Assembly (NCBI GenBank): GCA_964023275.1
Contig: OZ029925.1
Span: 10,307,184-10,371,183, forward strand
Source: Norana najaformis
Lineage: Eukaryota; Annelida; Clitellata; Crassiclitellata; Hormogastridae
Direction: 5' to 3'
DNA length: 64,000 nucleotides
Under the pieces are notes generated by a model. It saw only the letters and a list, made by a program, of their open reading frames with translations. It did not search any database and had not been told where the DNA came from. Of this stretch, positions 46,843-62,300 are shown in pieces (positions within the stretch are counted from its first letter, which is position 1; each line of letters begins with the position of its first letter). The position numbers were made by a program, and so were the translations under genes.

Positions 46843-48824
46843 ATATATGACTGCCTTTTTAATATTTTCGTCCATTGCTTTGGGTTGAAAACATTGATAA
46901 ATAACAAGAACCAAGTGATACTAATAATGATACATGTATTTATTATGTTGTCCTCTCTTCAGTTTAGATATGCGGTTCCATTGAATGTTTAACACTTCAG
47001 AATAACGAATAATAATGATTGTAGTGGTGCAATGCAGTCGCTTTCTGCAGCACAGTCAGGGACCTGGATCTTTGCCAACATAAGCCATTCTACACAAGCT
47101 TTCTCCCTGGAGCAGCCGTTTTCCCCACCATCTGAATGTTATTCATTGGGTTTTAAAAATACTATCCGTCTTGGTGATATATTAAATAGTGCTCCAACGA
47201 TTGCTGGTTGGAGTGTGCCGAGCGGATTCCATGTTACGACCCTGGCAAGTTGTTTAAGCACATTTGCCTAGCGCCTAAAATTCAGATTTACTGACCTTGT
47301 GCTTGTAATAAGTGCAATAAGTAAATGAAAAAATCTAATCATTTGATTAATTTGATTACAACGAGTCTTCTTCCTAGAAAACGTTTGATGTCAATGGGCT
47401 ACTGGTGTCTCCATCACGAAAACTAGAGTGGGGCAGTGATATGGGTGGATCTGGGTGCAGAACTGTGCTGCAGTCACCCCGCACCGCGAAGTTGTCCAGA
47501 CTGGTTCTGCCACAAATGTACCCAACGACATTAACTTCTGTCTTGCGGAGGCCGTGTATGTAAAGCCGTTGAGCGCCGGAATATAGATTTTCATTAAAAA
47601 GATGGTGACTCATGTTTTGCGTGGTTGAGTTGGAGTCCAAGCTGAGCCGATCTTGTGTAATCAAACACGACCACCGATACAACTGTTGCTGCTACTGCCT
47701 AGCAATATAATATGAGCCTACTCTAGTTATGTTTATAAGGGTACACCGTACACACAATATATGTGGTTGGAAGCACCGTGGCAGACTGAACTTCTGTCAT
47801 GGAGGGATAGTTCTAGATTTTGAGGTTCGGGAAGGGTTAAGCCGATCGACATCACGTCGAAGGTGACCACAGTCCTATAGAGGATCATTCGAACGTTTTT
47901 CAAGTGCCCTGATGCGACGTGTACAAGATATCGAAAGTGTGACCCATGCATGCATCATCGATGACTTCCGACATGATGGTCATGCAGCAGCAGCAGCAGC
48001 AGCAGCAGATGTTGTGTCTGGACTTTCTCGAATTCATCACTCCTTCTGTCAGGCGTTTTCCTGTGTGAAAGTCTGTTTTAGGCGTCCGACCACAGCCTAA
48101 TTAGGTGAATGTTCATCGAGATATAGCTTATCGTCTGCAAACAGACCTAAACTAAATCGTTTGGATTCTGTTAAATGAAACATGTCATGCACGTCATCCA
48201 GCCCCTCCCATATGCTCCCTACTATACTTTGATCTCCTATAGGACAACACCACGCGAGTTCGTGGATATAGCCTAGGCCAATCCATCTGATGAGTCTGAC
48301 GTGAACTGACGTGGGCGGATCTTCGCTTTAAATCGGAAGGAACGCATAACTAGAAGTTGCAACTACAGGTCCTAATATCATAATTAGACCCATGCTCGTA
48401 AGTGATTGACTGGTTGCAATCGGTAGCATCGTGTTCATTCAATTACCTACTTGTAGCTTAAGGCTAAACGCACATATTTTCGGTGGGCACCAAGCTCTCA
48501 TCTAAAGCCCTCCCACCGACCGCAGTGCTCCCGCTGCCTGGCTTAGTAATGTAGTGCTGTATAGGCCTACATATCTGCCAAAATTTGGCATCGATGGCAA
48601 GCATTACCAGCTAACAAATGAATGTTTATCATTCACCAGAGTTTTTTAAACCGAACAGAACGAATCGTAGGCCAACGGTTTTTTAGACCCTGCAGGCCTA
48701 CAAAGCTTAGTAAATATTTAACATACTGGCTAGGCATAATATTATCATCACATAAATTCTTAGATAGTCCTACTTAAACATAATATATAGCAGGCCTACA
48801 ATGATGATGATGATGTTGATGATG

Positions 48825-48858
<34 letters not shown>

Positions 48859-48880
48859 TAATAATAGTACCTTCCTTGTG

Positions 48881-49076
<196 letters not shown>

Positions 49077-50060
49077 CCTATGACTAAGTACTACGTTCTA
49101 TGCATGTTATACCTGTATATACAAGGACGGATCAAGGATATCAGCACAGTGAAGCCTCATGGCGAAGGTGGAGCGCCAGCCTCTACGAGGGCCTTCAGAG
49201 GGGCGAGGCCCCATGAAGCTGAGAGATTTCTTATCAATATTGTAGGACAGTGACACTATTTAGAAGCCCCGCCGAGAGAAATCAGGGCAGCATAATCAAA
49301 GTTATAATTATTTAAACTGGACTTATAAATCTAGAATAACACAAGTCCTTATTAATACAGCATTTTGTAGAAGAGTGTAAGACTTACAGTAGTGCAAGAA
49401 CCATGTACTACTTCTAGTTTGGCTACTAACATAGGTTTAAGTTCTTATAGGCCAACTTTACAAATGTTAACTTGTGATGTGACTTTATCGGCAACTTTTA
49501 ATTCGCACTTTCTTAATGAATCCATATCTTGTTTTACGGCCTCGGCTGTGCTGTGGTGCTTTATGACTCGTCTCATTACTATTAGAAAGCGAAGGCCTAT
49601 CAATTTCACCTCTGGTTTAACTGGTTAGGAAAAATAATCTGCGCCTGTATTTATGTCGCCAATATAGTGTAAATACGATAGTGAGATACAATGACAGCAT
49701 CAGTAACAGTATGTCCTTTGTAAACTGAATAGAACCGCAAAATTCGTCATTTGCAGTATTTTACTGGCATTATGTTAAGGTTTTCGCGTTGTATTCTAGC
49801 CATAGTTTGGATCTTTCATCCCAGCACAGCAAATGACGGGAAGGGATGAATTGGCCCCAACCCTTAAATCCGCCCCTCGGCATATAATGACTAATTTCTT
49901 GCATGTAATAAATTATATATATATATATTCGCTGATGGCCTCTGGTGCTTGATCGGCGGTTGTATTCGGCCTGAAAGCAGAGTTGAGGAGGTACCAGTAC
50001 CTTAGCCAGATGCAACCGCTGAGGCGGCTGCTGCTGCGGTGGCAGCGGCGGTGGCTCACG

Positions 50061-50200
50061 CACACATTGAATGTGTGAGCAGTTGTTTATACGCTCGGTA
50101 GTCCCACCTCCTCACGTGTTAAGTCGTTCCCATGCAAACTTTGTCCGGTTCAGCAAATTACTGCTTCATGTCGTGGGAGACGAAAGTCGGGCTATAAAAA
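50061..50200 (+). promoter_or_regulatory. Copy C promoter block
   Basis: It contains the same 17-bp palindrome (50061-50077), CACGTG (50113-50118) and a better TATA box TATAAAAA (50193-50200) as copy B, in the same order and nearly the same spacing. The TATA-to-ATG distance is 173 bases in both copies. Confidence 0.55.
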
Positions 50201-50365
50201 CCGAAACAGATTGTCAGTCGTAGCAATCGCCACTGATCGCCAAGAGTCTGAAGACGCGTAGTTAGTCGGTGATGTTTTAATTACACTCTGATAATTATTT
50301 ACAAATCAGAGTTTGAAGTTGGCAATCAATCGTCACTTGTCTGTAGTTTTGCAAGTTTTTCGAAA

Positions 50366-53300
50366 ATGGTGGAAAGTCGTTCGTGGCCGATTTTACTGGC
50401 GGCATGTGTCTCCGCTTTTCTGGTTTTGCCGACATATTGTCAATCAGGGTAAGACAGTTTTATACGTCGTCTGGTTTAATTGCGCGTTAAACCTTTACTA
50501 CAAATGGATCGGGCAAAACGGGAACAGGGCCTTTATCAAAAGCAGGCATAATAATAGCATTATAATAGTATCAGGAATTTTGTTCACTAAGCTGCCACAC
50601 TAGAGATGTATTATGTTGCATTTAGCAGTACCAAACGCAACATCAACAGTTGTTTATTAACTAAGATGCCACACGCTGTTCGTTTTCATGTGCACTGGGC
50701 TGTTAAAAGAATACTTCAATTGAACACGGTCGCTGGAAGGATTCGAGCATAAGGGAGCATATAGGGCAGATGGCCTTATCTGTAGTGTCTCTGTCACTAG
50801 CAGCAGTCTCGTTGTTAACTTTTAGAAAGTGATCTTCTTTAGTGCAATCAGGTATCCTGGATTAGTATTTTACAGCTAGGTGCTAATTTTAGTGTCCGAG
50901 TGCACACAGTTCAGATACATCAAAGGCGTTATAACTTACAGATACAATGCCACTACACAAAATGAGTGGCCTGACTTTTGCTTTCAACTGATACAAGCAG
51001 TGTCTGCGATCGGCAATGACTGGTGTGGCTAAAATGCTAATAGATGTAACTTTCCAATCAATATCAGATCACATTGATCACTATTAGCTTTACCAAATGC
51101 CTGACAGTGTTGTTTCTGTGAAAGGTCATATGACTGTATGGCCACTGAGATTGTGCTCGGGCTGTTTGCACATTTTTGAGACGGTGACACTAAAACCCTT
51201 TTTCAGTCAAATGTGGGGGAAATGTTACTCCCACTTGAAAAAGCGGGGAGGGGTGGTTTATCGCGCTTCTGTGTGGATGTCCTTGACTTTGCTTTAGTAC
51301 AAGATGTTCTGGCTACAGTTGTTTGCTATTTCCAGACATAACTTTTAAGAGTGCCTTCCTTGTCTATAAATATGATTGATTGATGAGGTTGATTGGTTCA
51401 TTTATTAGTGTTAGATTAGACTAGGAACTGGCATATCTGGCTGCTTCCTATCAGTCAACCATGGTCAGCTGGTGCAAACCAGACTCCAGTGAGTCATGCA
51501 CAGAGCTGTGTCTATGCACTGGAGTCTCCTGGGCTGAATGAAAGAGTATTGTATTTTTTTCAATTGTGCATCTTATATGCTGGCCATGCTTCAAGTGCTA
51601 TGGGACATCTGGAGATTTTCATACTAGTTTAGACTAGATTATATCATATCAGACCAGATGTTTCATAGCCAGGGTTACTCAAAGGGAAAGTTTGAGCTGT
51701 AGGGTAGGGAGTGTTCAACATTTGCAGTATACTGCAACTTTGTATACAGTTGGGGGTGTCATGTGGTTACGGGCATACCATCTGACTAACCGCACTGCCA
51801 GAAGAATAACAGATATACTGATGAAAGATTTGCCCAGCTTTTCTTTGCAGTGTTTGATGTGCAAGGCGAGTAGTTCAGCTGATATCTTTCACTCCTTTGC
51901 CTAGGATTTGCAGCCCAGAAAAGAATTGTGTATAAACCCTTTTAACTTCTAATAAAGAATTCTGGCATTACCTTCAGCATGGAAGTTATTTTTAATATTA
52001 TGAATCCTGTTTATTCCAGAATTTCTATGTTATCATCATTGATCTGAATCATCCATGAGATAATTGTTTTGTACTAAAATAGGGGACTGATGGTGACAAC
52101 TCCAAGAGTATGGGTGGCTGGAGGGCAAGAAAACGTCTGCATTGTGTCCCATGCTTTGATCCCTGAGGTTGTGTGCATTATTGAAGTTCGGCATGAGAAG
52201 AAAGCAGACAGTTTTATTCAGAAGAATGTGACAATAGCCTCTGGTAAGTGACATAGATCTGAACGTGTTGTTAGTTCAAAAAGTTGGGTGGGAGTGCCCA
52301 GTGCTAACTCAAAATTACGCCTAAGCTGTGTGAATGAAACTACCATTACTGCTTACATGTACAGATCTGGTTATGTTGCTATTTGTCTTAAACTGATCTG
52401 CTAAGTGGATTTGTCAACAGTACTGGTATGTAATTTAATGTAATAGGACATTCATGCTGAACCTTTTAAATATTTCTCATAGCCTGAAGTGGTTAGGAAA
52501 TCCTGTTTGAAGTGTAATGAATCTATTTAGCAAATACTACTTGCATGTGACATTTGTAATGCTGTTTACTTTGATTGGCATTTAGAATGCATGTTGCTAA
52601 TTTGCACCAAGGTTATCTGCAAATTAGATTCGTCACCAGTCTGGAATCACTCATACATGGTTGTTGGACACGCTTCTTCTTGTATTAAATACTTTACTCA
52701 GACGCTTTGTTCAGAAGTTTCACATTTGTAGAATATAATTATTGAGGAAATAACTGGATGAAAATTAGCTGCGTGTTGAATCTGTTTCGTGTTTCTGTAC
52801 TGGCAGCTAAGTTCTTGAAGTGTTCCATGTTCTGGTTTTCTTTATAGTTATTATTTGTTCTTTGATTAGTAATCGTAATCGTAATTCCGAGATTTCTACA
52901 GCGGCCAACGAAAGCCGCGCCGCGGGGACCAGCTTATTCACAGGCGCTCAGTCAAAACAAAATCGATAGGCAAAAGGGTTCGGTTCCAGGTCAAGATCCA
53001 AAAGTCAGACGGAGAGACAGCATGGCAGCTACGGGTGGTGGTGTTTGGGGTTGGAGAGGAGAGAGAGATAAGAGGAAGCAGGGGTGTCAGGGTACGACCT
53101 GTGAAATTGGAATGTTTTGAGTTTTGAGTGAAAGGCCGAAGCAGAAATTGCAAGCGGTGGAGCATGGATGAGTTTGCATGATGGGTGAGAAAACTGTCGC
53201 AATTCTGGTGGGGGGAGTTTATTCCAGAGTGGTGGGGCAGCTATGGCTGTGGAGCGATTGCCAAATTTTAAGGATGAGGTGACGGGAGGGCGGAGAAGTG

Positions 53301-56300
53301 TTCTCTGATTAGTAGTTTTCCATTGGACGCCTTTTGATAACTGGTGTGTTGCTGGTGATTTTCCTGTCAGTTCTTTCCATGTCTGGAAACTATCTGCTTA
53401 ATCCAATGCATGCATATAGCTAGAGTCAGTCCAGATTTTATTCAGTGGATTTTACTCAATGCCTGTGGCAGATCAGGGTCATACAGGGAAGTGACGTTTG
53501 TCTTTGATGCTACTGTGGCCCTTGTACTGTTTTTCATCCTATAGGATTGGGACTATGTAAATATAAATGTATTTGCAGTGCTGAAATTTTGCATAACACC
53601 AGAAAGATTGCAACTCTGCCCTTTCTTTTTAGGCCTCACTTGACTTTAAGATAAAACAAATTTCGTGGGTAATTTTCTTATTCTGCTAATAATTTTGCTA
53701 TGCGTAGAAAGTTACATTTTCTAATAGAGAGTGTTAGAGGAATGACTGAATAAAGCATGAAAATCACAGTGACCACGAAACAAGGTCATCAGTCTCAATG
53801 ACTACATTAGATTTTTGCAAGAACTAACACTAGATACTTCAACATTAAATGTATTGGTCCGTCAATTTGGAATAAATTACCTTTATAAATCCGTAACCTA
53901 CCTAGTCTGTATTTGTTTAAAAAACAGCTGCGTAATTTCCTAATAATGTCACTAGACTGTTGATTATAACGCTCATATATGTTTAGTCTGTAAGTTTTTT
54001 ATTTATGTTTCTGGAAGTCACAGTTGTGACTCATTTTCAGTTTCATAGAGATCCCAATGGTGATCCACTTTCTTAGTTTCTTTTTAGTTAAGTTTTAGTT
54101 AAGACTTTCTTTATAGTTCAATTGTACCTAATATCAGTTAAACATTTTAACATTTTTATTGCCATATGCATCATTCTGTAATAGGCGGCCCTTATTTAGC
54201 GGGACTTAGGTCCCTTTTGGGTCTACCATTTGTATCCCAACAATCTATACAATGGTCAATGTATTTGTTCTTTTCTTTGTTCTTTTTTGGAATCAATAAA
54301 GTTTCGTTCATTCATTCATTCAGATCTTAAAGAATTTCTATTACTAAAATAGATCCATAAATGTCCCCTACTCTGAAAAGTTGAAAACCATGCTGATGCC
54401 CTTGCTTGCAGACTTCCGACTTGCAGACTTAATTGTTATTGTCGCAAATGCTTTACTATATGGTGTGATTAGTACCACTTGAGTGTCAAACAAACAATTA
54501 CACACATAATCTTAAAAATTGTCAGATAGGCTTCAGTTGCCCTCCGTATGATGTTGCTGTCGGGGTTTTGAGGGTGGGTATTTAATGACAAAGTAGTCAA
54601 ATTGCTTCTTTGCTCATTTCCTTTTGTGTCCTATTCATAGTCTATCAATTTATGATTCACAATACTAGCTGACATTTATTGCTTCTCAGTGACTGTAAGA
54701 TGTTGAATGTAACGGATGTAATGGTACTGCTTCTTCTTGTCACCACACCGACAGCTCCAGTTGCATGTGGGAGCCAACTCATCTTATTTTGGCATAGTTT
54801 TCCATATTTTATCTCATCTTACCATGTCCAGTGAATTTGTCTAATGTTCTGTTATAACCTTTGTTTCTATTTGAAGAGTGTTTTGAAAATTGGCATTTAT
54901 TGTATGTTAAAAGGAATTTATTGCTTATCAGAAAGGGTTATTCTGCTTTTCTAATTGATTTATCAATTAAGTTTAGCTTTTTTTGGCCAACTTTGTGAAA
55001 ATTGTTTTATCTCTAACAGTGTGGCAGTGTCTTTGATCACTATTAACAGGTGGCAGCGTCTGTGTCGAGGTGCCAGTTCCACAGAATATTTCTGCATCCA
55101 CTGCCCAAATTGTTGTCACTGCAACGTCACTGGATTCCAGTATTGACTATGACTTCAATAAGTCTGCCGATGTCAGTATCCAAAGAGCGACTCGAATGAC
55201 ATTTATTGAGACAGACAAACCCATCTACAAGCCCGGCGACCTAGGCAAGTGGCAAAGGAATTCACTATAACACTGTGTAATGTGACGTATCATGATATTT
55301 ATTAATATGCTTTTGTGGAACAGTATATTATCCTCGCAAAGTCTTTACTGCACAATTGTTTAGTGCCACTGATCTGTGTACCTTGTTATGTATTCCTGTT
55401 GAACAACAATTTGAAATGGAATACATATAATAATCGTCTACATGAAAATAAATATATATCTAGCCTGTGCTAAAATGGAACATCTGCTGCTTACATGGCA
55501 CCCGCATTGTTGTCATTGTTTAGATCATTTGAAGTCAGGCACACGTTCATTCCAGCAGATGGTTCACAAATAGTTTGCTATGCTAATTTCTTACATTTTG
55601 AAACTCATGTGCAGTGAAACATCTGAACGTTATCACTTAGCCTTTTGTCATGTGCCTGTACTTGATTTTTAATTTGCAGTAAAAGTGACAAAGTGTTAAA
55701 GGTTTTGCACACTCTGGATTTCAGCCTTAGGATGCAAATTGTTTTTCTGATTTCAGGATGTATCTAAAAAGTTTGACTCAGTGTTTCAATAGCTGAACAA
55801 GACAGGGTTTGTTAGAACAGCATTTTAGATAGCATTTGTTGATGTGTTATGTTTTCAGTAAGAATCCGAATTTTGACTTTGACTGGACCAGACTTAAAGC
55901 TACTAAGAGGGGATGTAAGTTTTCTAATATTGCTTATTTTTTATTATTTTAATTCATTTTATATATTTATGCTTACCTGAGACAAAAATGTATACAGAAA
56001 CTTTTTCTTATTGTTTTCTTATTGAAGAATAGTTGTGTGCTGTAAGGCTTTAAGTACCTGTAAGGTGATGTTTTATGCACTTTTGACAGGTCTCTGAAAC
56101 GTGCTATTTACAAATTTTAAGGATGAGGTGAAGGTAGGGTAGTGAAGTGTTAACGTGGAAGAGGAGTGGTTTGGGCGTGGTGGTTGGATTGTAAACAGCT
56201 GATGAAGTAAGAGGATTGGGAGAATTGGCGGAGTTCTAGGTACACACACACACACGCACGTAATCGCGGCAATGTTTTGTCATGCCTTTTTATGATTGAT

Positions 56301-59300
56301 GTACCAGTAATGGTCTTCCAGATTTGAAATGTTGTTTCCATGCTTCAAGACTACACAGGTTCAGAACAGTTTGTGGCTCTGCATACTACAAAAATTGTGA
56401 AGCAATATAAATTCATGCATACATATATATACATACATACATGAATACATATATCCATCCCTGCATTGACTTGCACTACCATCTCGGCTTGAACTGTAAG
56501 GACTTTGTGTTTGATGTGTTTGTAGATACTGCTAGCTTATATCGAAGATCCATCAAGAACCCGTGTAATGCAGTGGGCAAATATCTCCACTGTCAACGGT
56601 GGGCAGAATTCCATCATATTGGTTAATATATAAGACAGTTTAAAATCTGTAAAGTCAACTGAGCCGAGAAATGTGTATCAGTTTTTGCAAGACTGTGGTA
56701 TGAAGAATAAGAGTCTTTATCACGAGTGCATGAAAAGGAGGAATATTCTGCAAATTATATGTTGCTGAGAAAAGACAGCGTGCCAGTATTTTTATGAAGG
56801 CATAAATTTGGGCTTTTCCGCTTCTCAGGAATGTTGGGTGTAGTTGTAGTAGAAGTAAATCTCCCATATGCTGTGTGAGTTCTTGGGCGAGGTGCTGATG
56901 TTCTGTTAGTATTTCCGCAGTCAGCTAGATACGAATCTTAGAGCAATTAGCAGTGCATTTCTGGACTTGCTGCTGACTTCTCAACTTGTGTTGATTTGAA
57001 AATATATCACTTATTGGCAGAATCAACTGTGTGTAAATAACGTTAATGTGGTTGTTAGACAATATCACCTATTCATGACTGAAAGTTTTAACCTAATTGT
57101 TAAATTATAAGGCGAATGTGACAATGATTTGACTCCCGGATCCTCTGCTACTTATGGCAGTCCTTGAGGAACTGAGAAATGGTAATGGCAACGGTACATA
57201 AACTATTGGGTAGTGTAGCAGAGCATTGGTGGTAATTATAATTAGAAATTTATATGGCCCCACTTCAGCAGAAATTAATCAACTATTTATGTAGATAAAC
57301 TATTGAAAAGGCTTGACACAGCATTGCTAAGATTGGTGCCCATTCAACTGAAGAATACTTTAGATTGTTTTCGTGGTGATCTGTTTTCAGGTCTTGGTAG
57401 CCTGGAGATGCAGCTGTCTGATGAACCGCGGCTGGGCGAGTGGACCATTAAGGCAGTTATTCAAAGCGAAGTGGCTATGCAGAAATTCACTGTCAAAGAA
57501 TATGGTAATATAACTTCTGTACAGTTTAAAATTCAGGCTGAAATGCAGTCCAGTTTTGGTACTTTGTATTTGACTTTGAATATGACAAAATAAAAGTTAC
57601 ATTTTCCACTTATGTTACCGTTTACGTTAGAGTACAGCTCTGTCTTGCTTTTATTAAAATACACCTTGCTTTTGTTAGAATACAGCTCTGTCTAGCTTTA
57701 GTTAGAAGACTTTTATTAGAGTACACTTCTTCCTTTTTCAGTGTACACTTCTCACATATATCTTGCTTTTGTTACAGTATACCTCTATCTAGCTATTGTT
57801 AGAGTGCACCTCTGTCTAGCTTTTGTTGGCGCACACCTCATTTTTGCTTTTTATTGTACATCTCTGTCTCGGTTTTGCTGTCTGAATGCTGTGACCCACC
57901 CACACTTACGATTCCTTGCTTAGCCGATGGACATATGGCATATTAACAAATGCATTACTTACTTACTTTGTTAGACAGAGATTCTTATAAAGCATTAATC
58001 AACATTCACATTCATAAATAGTTACTTTCTTCTTCAGGAACTTAAACTATAGTTAAAATGCTCATATGAAAACCTTGGAGAGTAACAAATTAATAGAATA
58101 TAGCATACTCTTTCATTAAGATTAACTATTTCATCAAATCTTTGTTGTTTCAAACAGTTCTACCAAAGTTCGAAGTGGCTATTCACCATCCTTCTCACCT
58201 GTTTTCTGGATTTTCAGTGGTGGAATGGAAGGTCTGTGCCAGGTGAGGATGCACTGCTACTAAAAGCTGTAGTCATGGGGGTTTTATGTTTATTTCAATA
58301 ACAGCCTATGTTTGATCCATGAGCCCTAGAACAGGGCAACCCTCGGTTGAAGTATCTTGATTGGAATGCCATTTGGGGCAGCTATGCCAAGATCCATCCA
58401 TATATTGGCTGTCTCTTCATCTCCAGTCTAAATTACTGTCTTGTCATAGTAAACTGATAAGGCTAAGATAATGTCTGACTGGAATTTCAAAAGCCATGTG
58501 ATACTGAACTTTTGACTGAAGTTGCCGAATTGTTTTCACAGTTGTGGCTTTCTGTATAAGACGTGTTTTCACTGTAAATTGTCAGGATATTGTTGAGATA
58601 TGAGCATCAAATTTGATTTACTATGTTGTTTCACCGTGGAGATACCAACATCTTGATTGGTATTAATACTATTTGGCTTTGGTCTCCAATCACCATTCTG
58701 AAAGGAGTTAAGTCTCTGACATTATAGCTACAAATCTCTGCATTTAATAGCTAGAGTTTAAGTGCTTCTGTAGTTTGGTTGCACTATTATCATGCAGCAT
58801 CATGCCCTTTCAGCATTGTGCCGGTTTACTGAGAAGGATCTTCATCTTGATCTCTGCCTATTAGCATCCATCGGAATGAAGCCTGTTCTGATTCAGCACG
58901 TCTTGACATTGATCAAATCTGCAAAGACACCTTGACATGGTGCTACATGCGCCATATATTACACTGTATAAAGAAAGTTTACAAAAGAGTGATTAATTTT
59001 TTTCTTTATTACAGGTCTCTGAAACTTGTGCAAGTTACTGAATGGCTTTACTTGTTCTTTGCAATGCTTAGTAATTAATTTTTCTTATTTAAAATAAATT
59101 CATAACTGTATGATCTACTTTCCTGTTTCAGATACACATATGGACAACCAGTTCATGGGAACGTCATCTCAAGCATCTGCCTAGTTCACGCCTACAGATC
59201 AAACCCCAGATGTCAATTGATGAATGCCACACAAGTGAGGATATCACTAAATACATGAATATATATTAATACACTGTGCTGTTAAGTTTATTTATTTGAC

Positions 59301-62300
59301 ATATACCGCTAAATGTGACATCCATAATTGTGTACTTTTTACTTGAGTCTTTAAGAGTGCTAGAGGAAGGCACTCCAACATCTCATTAAACGCTGTAAAC
59401 TGTATATGATGAGGGTATTATCGAAGCTCAGAATTAATGAACAACCCTGATAAGAAACTTAAATATGGGGCAGTGAGTTGTTTTGAGATAAAGTGGAGGT
59501 AAAGGAAACGGAATGACATAACGATATTGTGCTTAAATTATTAATAGTAAATTTCATCATTTTCTTTCTAACTTTTAAAAATTCTCCTCATGGAACGAGC
59601 TGCATGGTTTATGTATAGTATTTTGCATGTATAATTTATGTGCACTATTGTTGTTGTTCTCAGTTGAAGAATGGATGTGCAGAGTTTTCTGTAAGTTCTT
59701 CAGATATCGACATGAACAGGTTCATGTGGAACACAGCAGTGAAGTTTGATGCAGAAGTTAAAGAACATGGAACAGGTTGGGATTCTTAAGAGATTTTGAT
59801 TTATGAGTGAGAGCTCATTTTCTGTGAACATCCAATGGAGTATACTTATATCTAGTAGACGTCATGTCAGGCCTACCATTACAGGGCAGGTTGCGCGGAT
59901 ATGTTCTCTAGTCAGTGGCATTTGTGGTGGCCTTCAGTCTAAACCGCAGAAGAACCTTTTGATGGGCATGAAGAATCTTGTGTTAGCCTATCTGAGGTCA
60001 AACAAATTTAGCCAGGTTCCGTTTGTTCAATCCTTATGCAAAGTACATCTGTAATCTTTGTAACTGGAGTAAAGAGTTCTTGGTGTTTTGAAAGTTTTTG
60101 TGGAATATTTTGTTAGCTATTAGGATTCTCTTGTTTGTGAACAGGTGTTAAACTGAATTCGACTTCTACGGCGGAAGTCCACACGTCTTCATTTAAGCTG
60201 AAGCTGATTCCAGAGGCTTCTGCTTCCCATCACTACAAGCCTGGCTTACCATACTATGGGCAGGTACTGTCATTTGCGTGTAGTATGTCTCAGAAATAAG
60301 GTTAAATCTAGTACACCAACATAATCAGAGTATAATTCGATAATTTCTTTTAACTTTAAAGTCTGCAAGCTACAGGTTGAGATAAGATAATATGTTGACC
60401 AAGGGCACAGTTCGGCTGCTGCATTAATTTTTTGTGTGTTTTACGTCCTATTCCAGCACATGATTTTGACTTTCGATCTACTTTGTTGGACTGCTTAATG
60501 TTTGCATTGGAGCTCAACTGTCCTGTGAATTTATGACTGAATTGAAAAGACAATACTTTACAGGGGTGGTTAGAAAATTTTCTTAATGTTTCCAGTTACT
60601 CTCGTTATAAGTTTTTTATATTTTGATAGGGTCAGGTGACTCGTCCAGATGGCACGCCAGCTGTTGGGAAGATGGTCCGGATACGGACAGATGCAAGGAA
60701 AAATGGAGTCAACAATGGCAACGTCACATCTTTTCCAGTTTTGGACCTAACAACCGATAAAAATGGAATGTTTAAATACTTTTTACCAGGCACCTTCACC
60801 AGTCAAGATATGAACTCGATCTACCAGCACGTATGTACTGCAGCATTATTTTTATTGTTATCATTATGATGTATTATTATCTGTATAGATGTGTGCTTCT
60901 GTAGTATGACTGTATGCATGAATAACATGAGATCAAAGGCATGAATGCTATGGTAAACACTGCAGGGAACAAAAAAGTTGCTTAGAATAGGTTTTTTGCT
61001 GGCGTAAAATAATCAAAATTGGTACAGTTTTCAGTAATATCTTTCAAATGCCATTGCTAAGAGGGAGTAAAAGGGGATTTGCCCAAGAAGGGAGATTTGC
61101 TGAACTAGCTCGTTGTTGTTCTCTATGGGAACGTAGTTTTTTATTATTAAGATTATTATTAATATAATATAACTTTTTTACCTGGCACTTCCAGCTATTG
61201 ATCCCTTAAGTTCTTAGAAATTATGAAGAATTGTGTCATGAAATTGCTAATCTTTGCTGGTGTCCAGCTCTTTGAATGAGGTAGTCGTCTGGTTGTAACC
61301 CTAACCCTTTGTTCCAAACACTCTGGGTACGATAAACGTTATGAGTACGCATCATATATCTGTATCTGGCTGTTTATATAGCGTCTTTTAAGCATCTCAC
61401 AAGGGTTTGTGTGATTAATTTTCAGGACAGTATGTTTTCAGTGAGAGTAAAGTAATAATGTAAGACCTGATGACAAATAGCTTTCATAGAGTAGTTCGGT
61501 ATGCGACCATAAATTTAATTACAATGCTTGTTGTTTCTTTTGGCAGGTAACAGTTGGCAAAGGGGAAGAGGGAAATGTGCATAGGGCACCAACCGTCTCA
61601 CGAACTCTCAAAGCTTGGTTTTCCCTGAGCAACAGCTTTCTCCAGATTGAACCTTTTGAGGGCATTGCTTCATGTCGATCTTCAGTCTCACTACCAGTTG
61701 ACTTTGTCATGGGAAATACGTCGAATTCGCCTCTGACATTCTACTTTCAGGTAGATAAAATTAAAAGATCTATGGAGTTTCAAGCAAAATATCATGCTAT
61801 CTGATGTTTCAAACCTTGCTATTAAAATGAATGAAATTGTAAATTTAGCACTTACTCTGCTGACATATTACTGGTGAAACATAAATTTGGTGATTTCATT
61901 TTGCTGCATTGCTACACTGCATTAATTTAATTATTAAACACCAATCAATGGCAATCAGCAGTTGTTTGTGAAAGTCTAGTTTAAGGGAGAACTCAACCAA
62001 CAGTCCTCTGTGTCAATCAGATAATGTTAGATATGACTGTCTATGGTTTATATGACAATTTTGGTGACATTCCACTGCTACACACTTTGGATGGTGGCTT
62101 ACTTAAGATACCGGACATTTCAATTTATTGCAATATGATAAAAAAAACTAGCCTACAATTCCTCGCTCACTCGATGGACATATGGCATGCTAACAAATAC
62201 ATTACTTACTTACTTAGCCTATTTCGAACGGAGCATCGGGTTGCTAGTTTGGCAAAATGTCTCTTCTGGAGAAAACTCCTAGTTGCTTCTCATTTCTCCA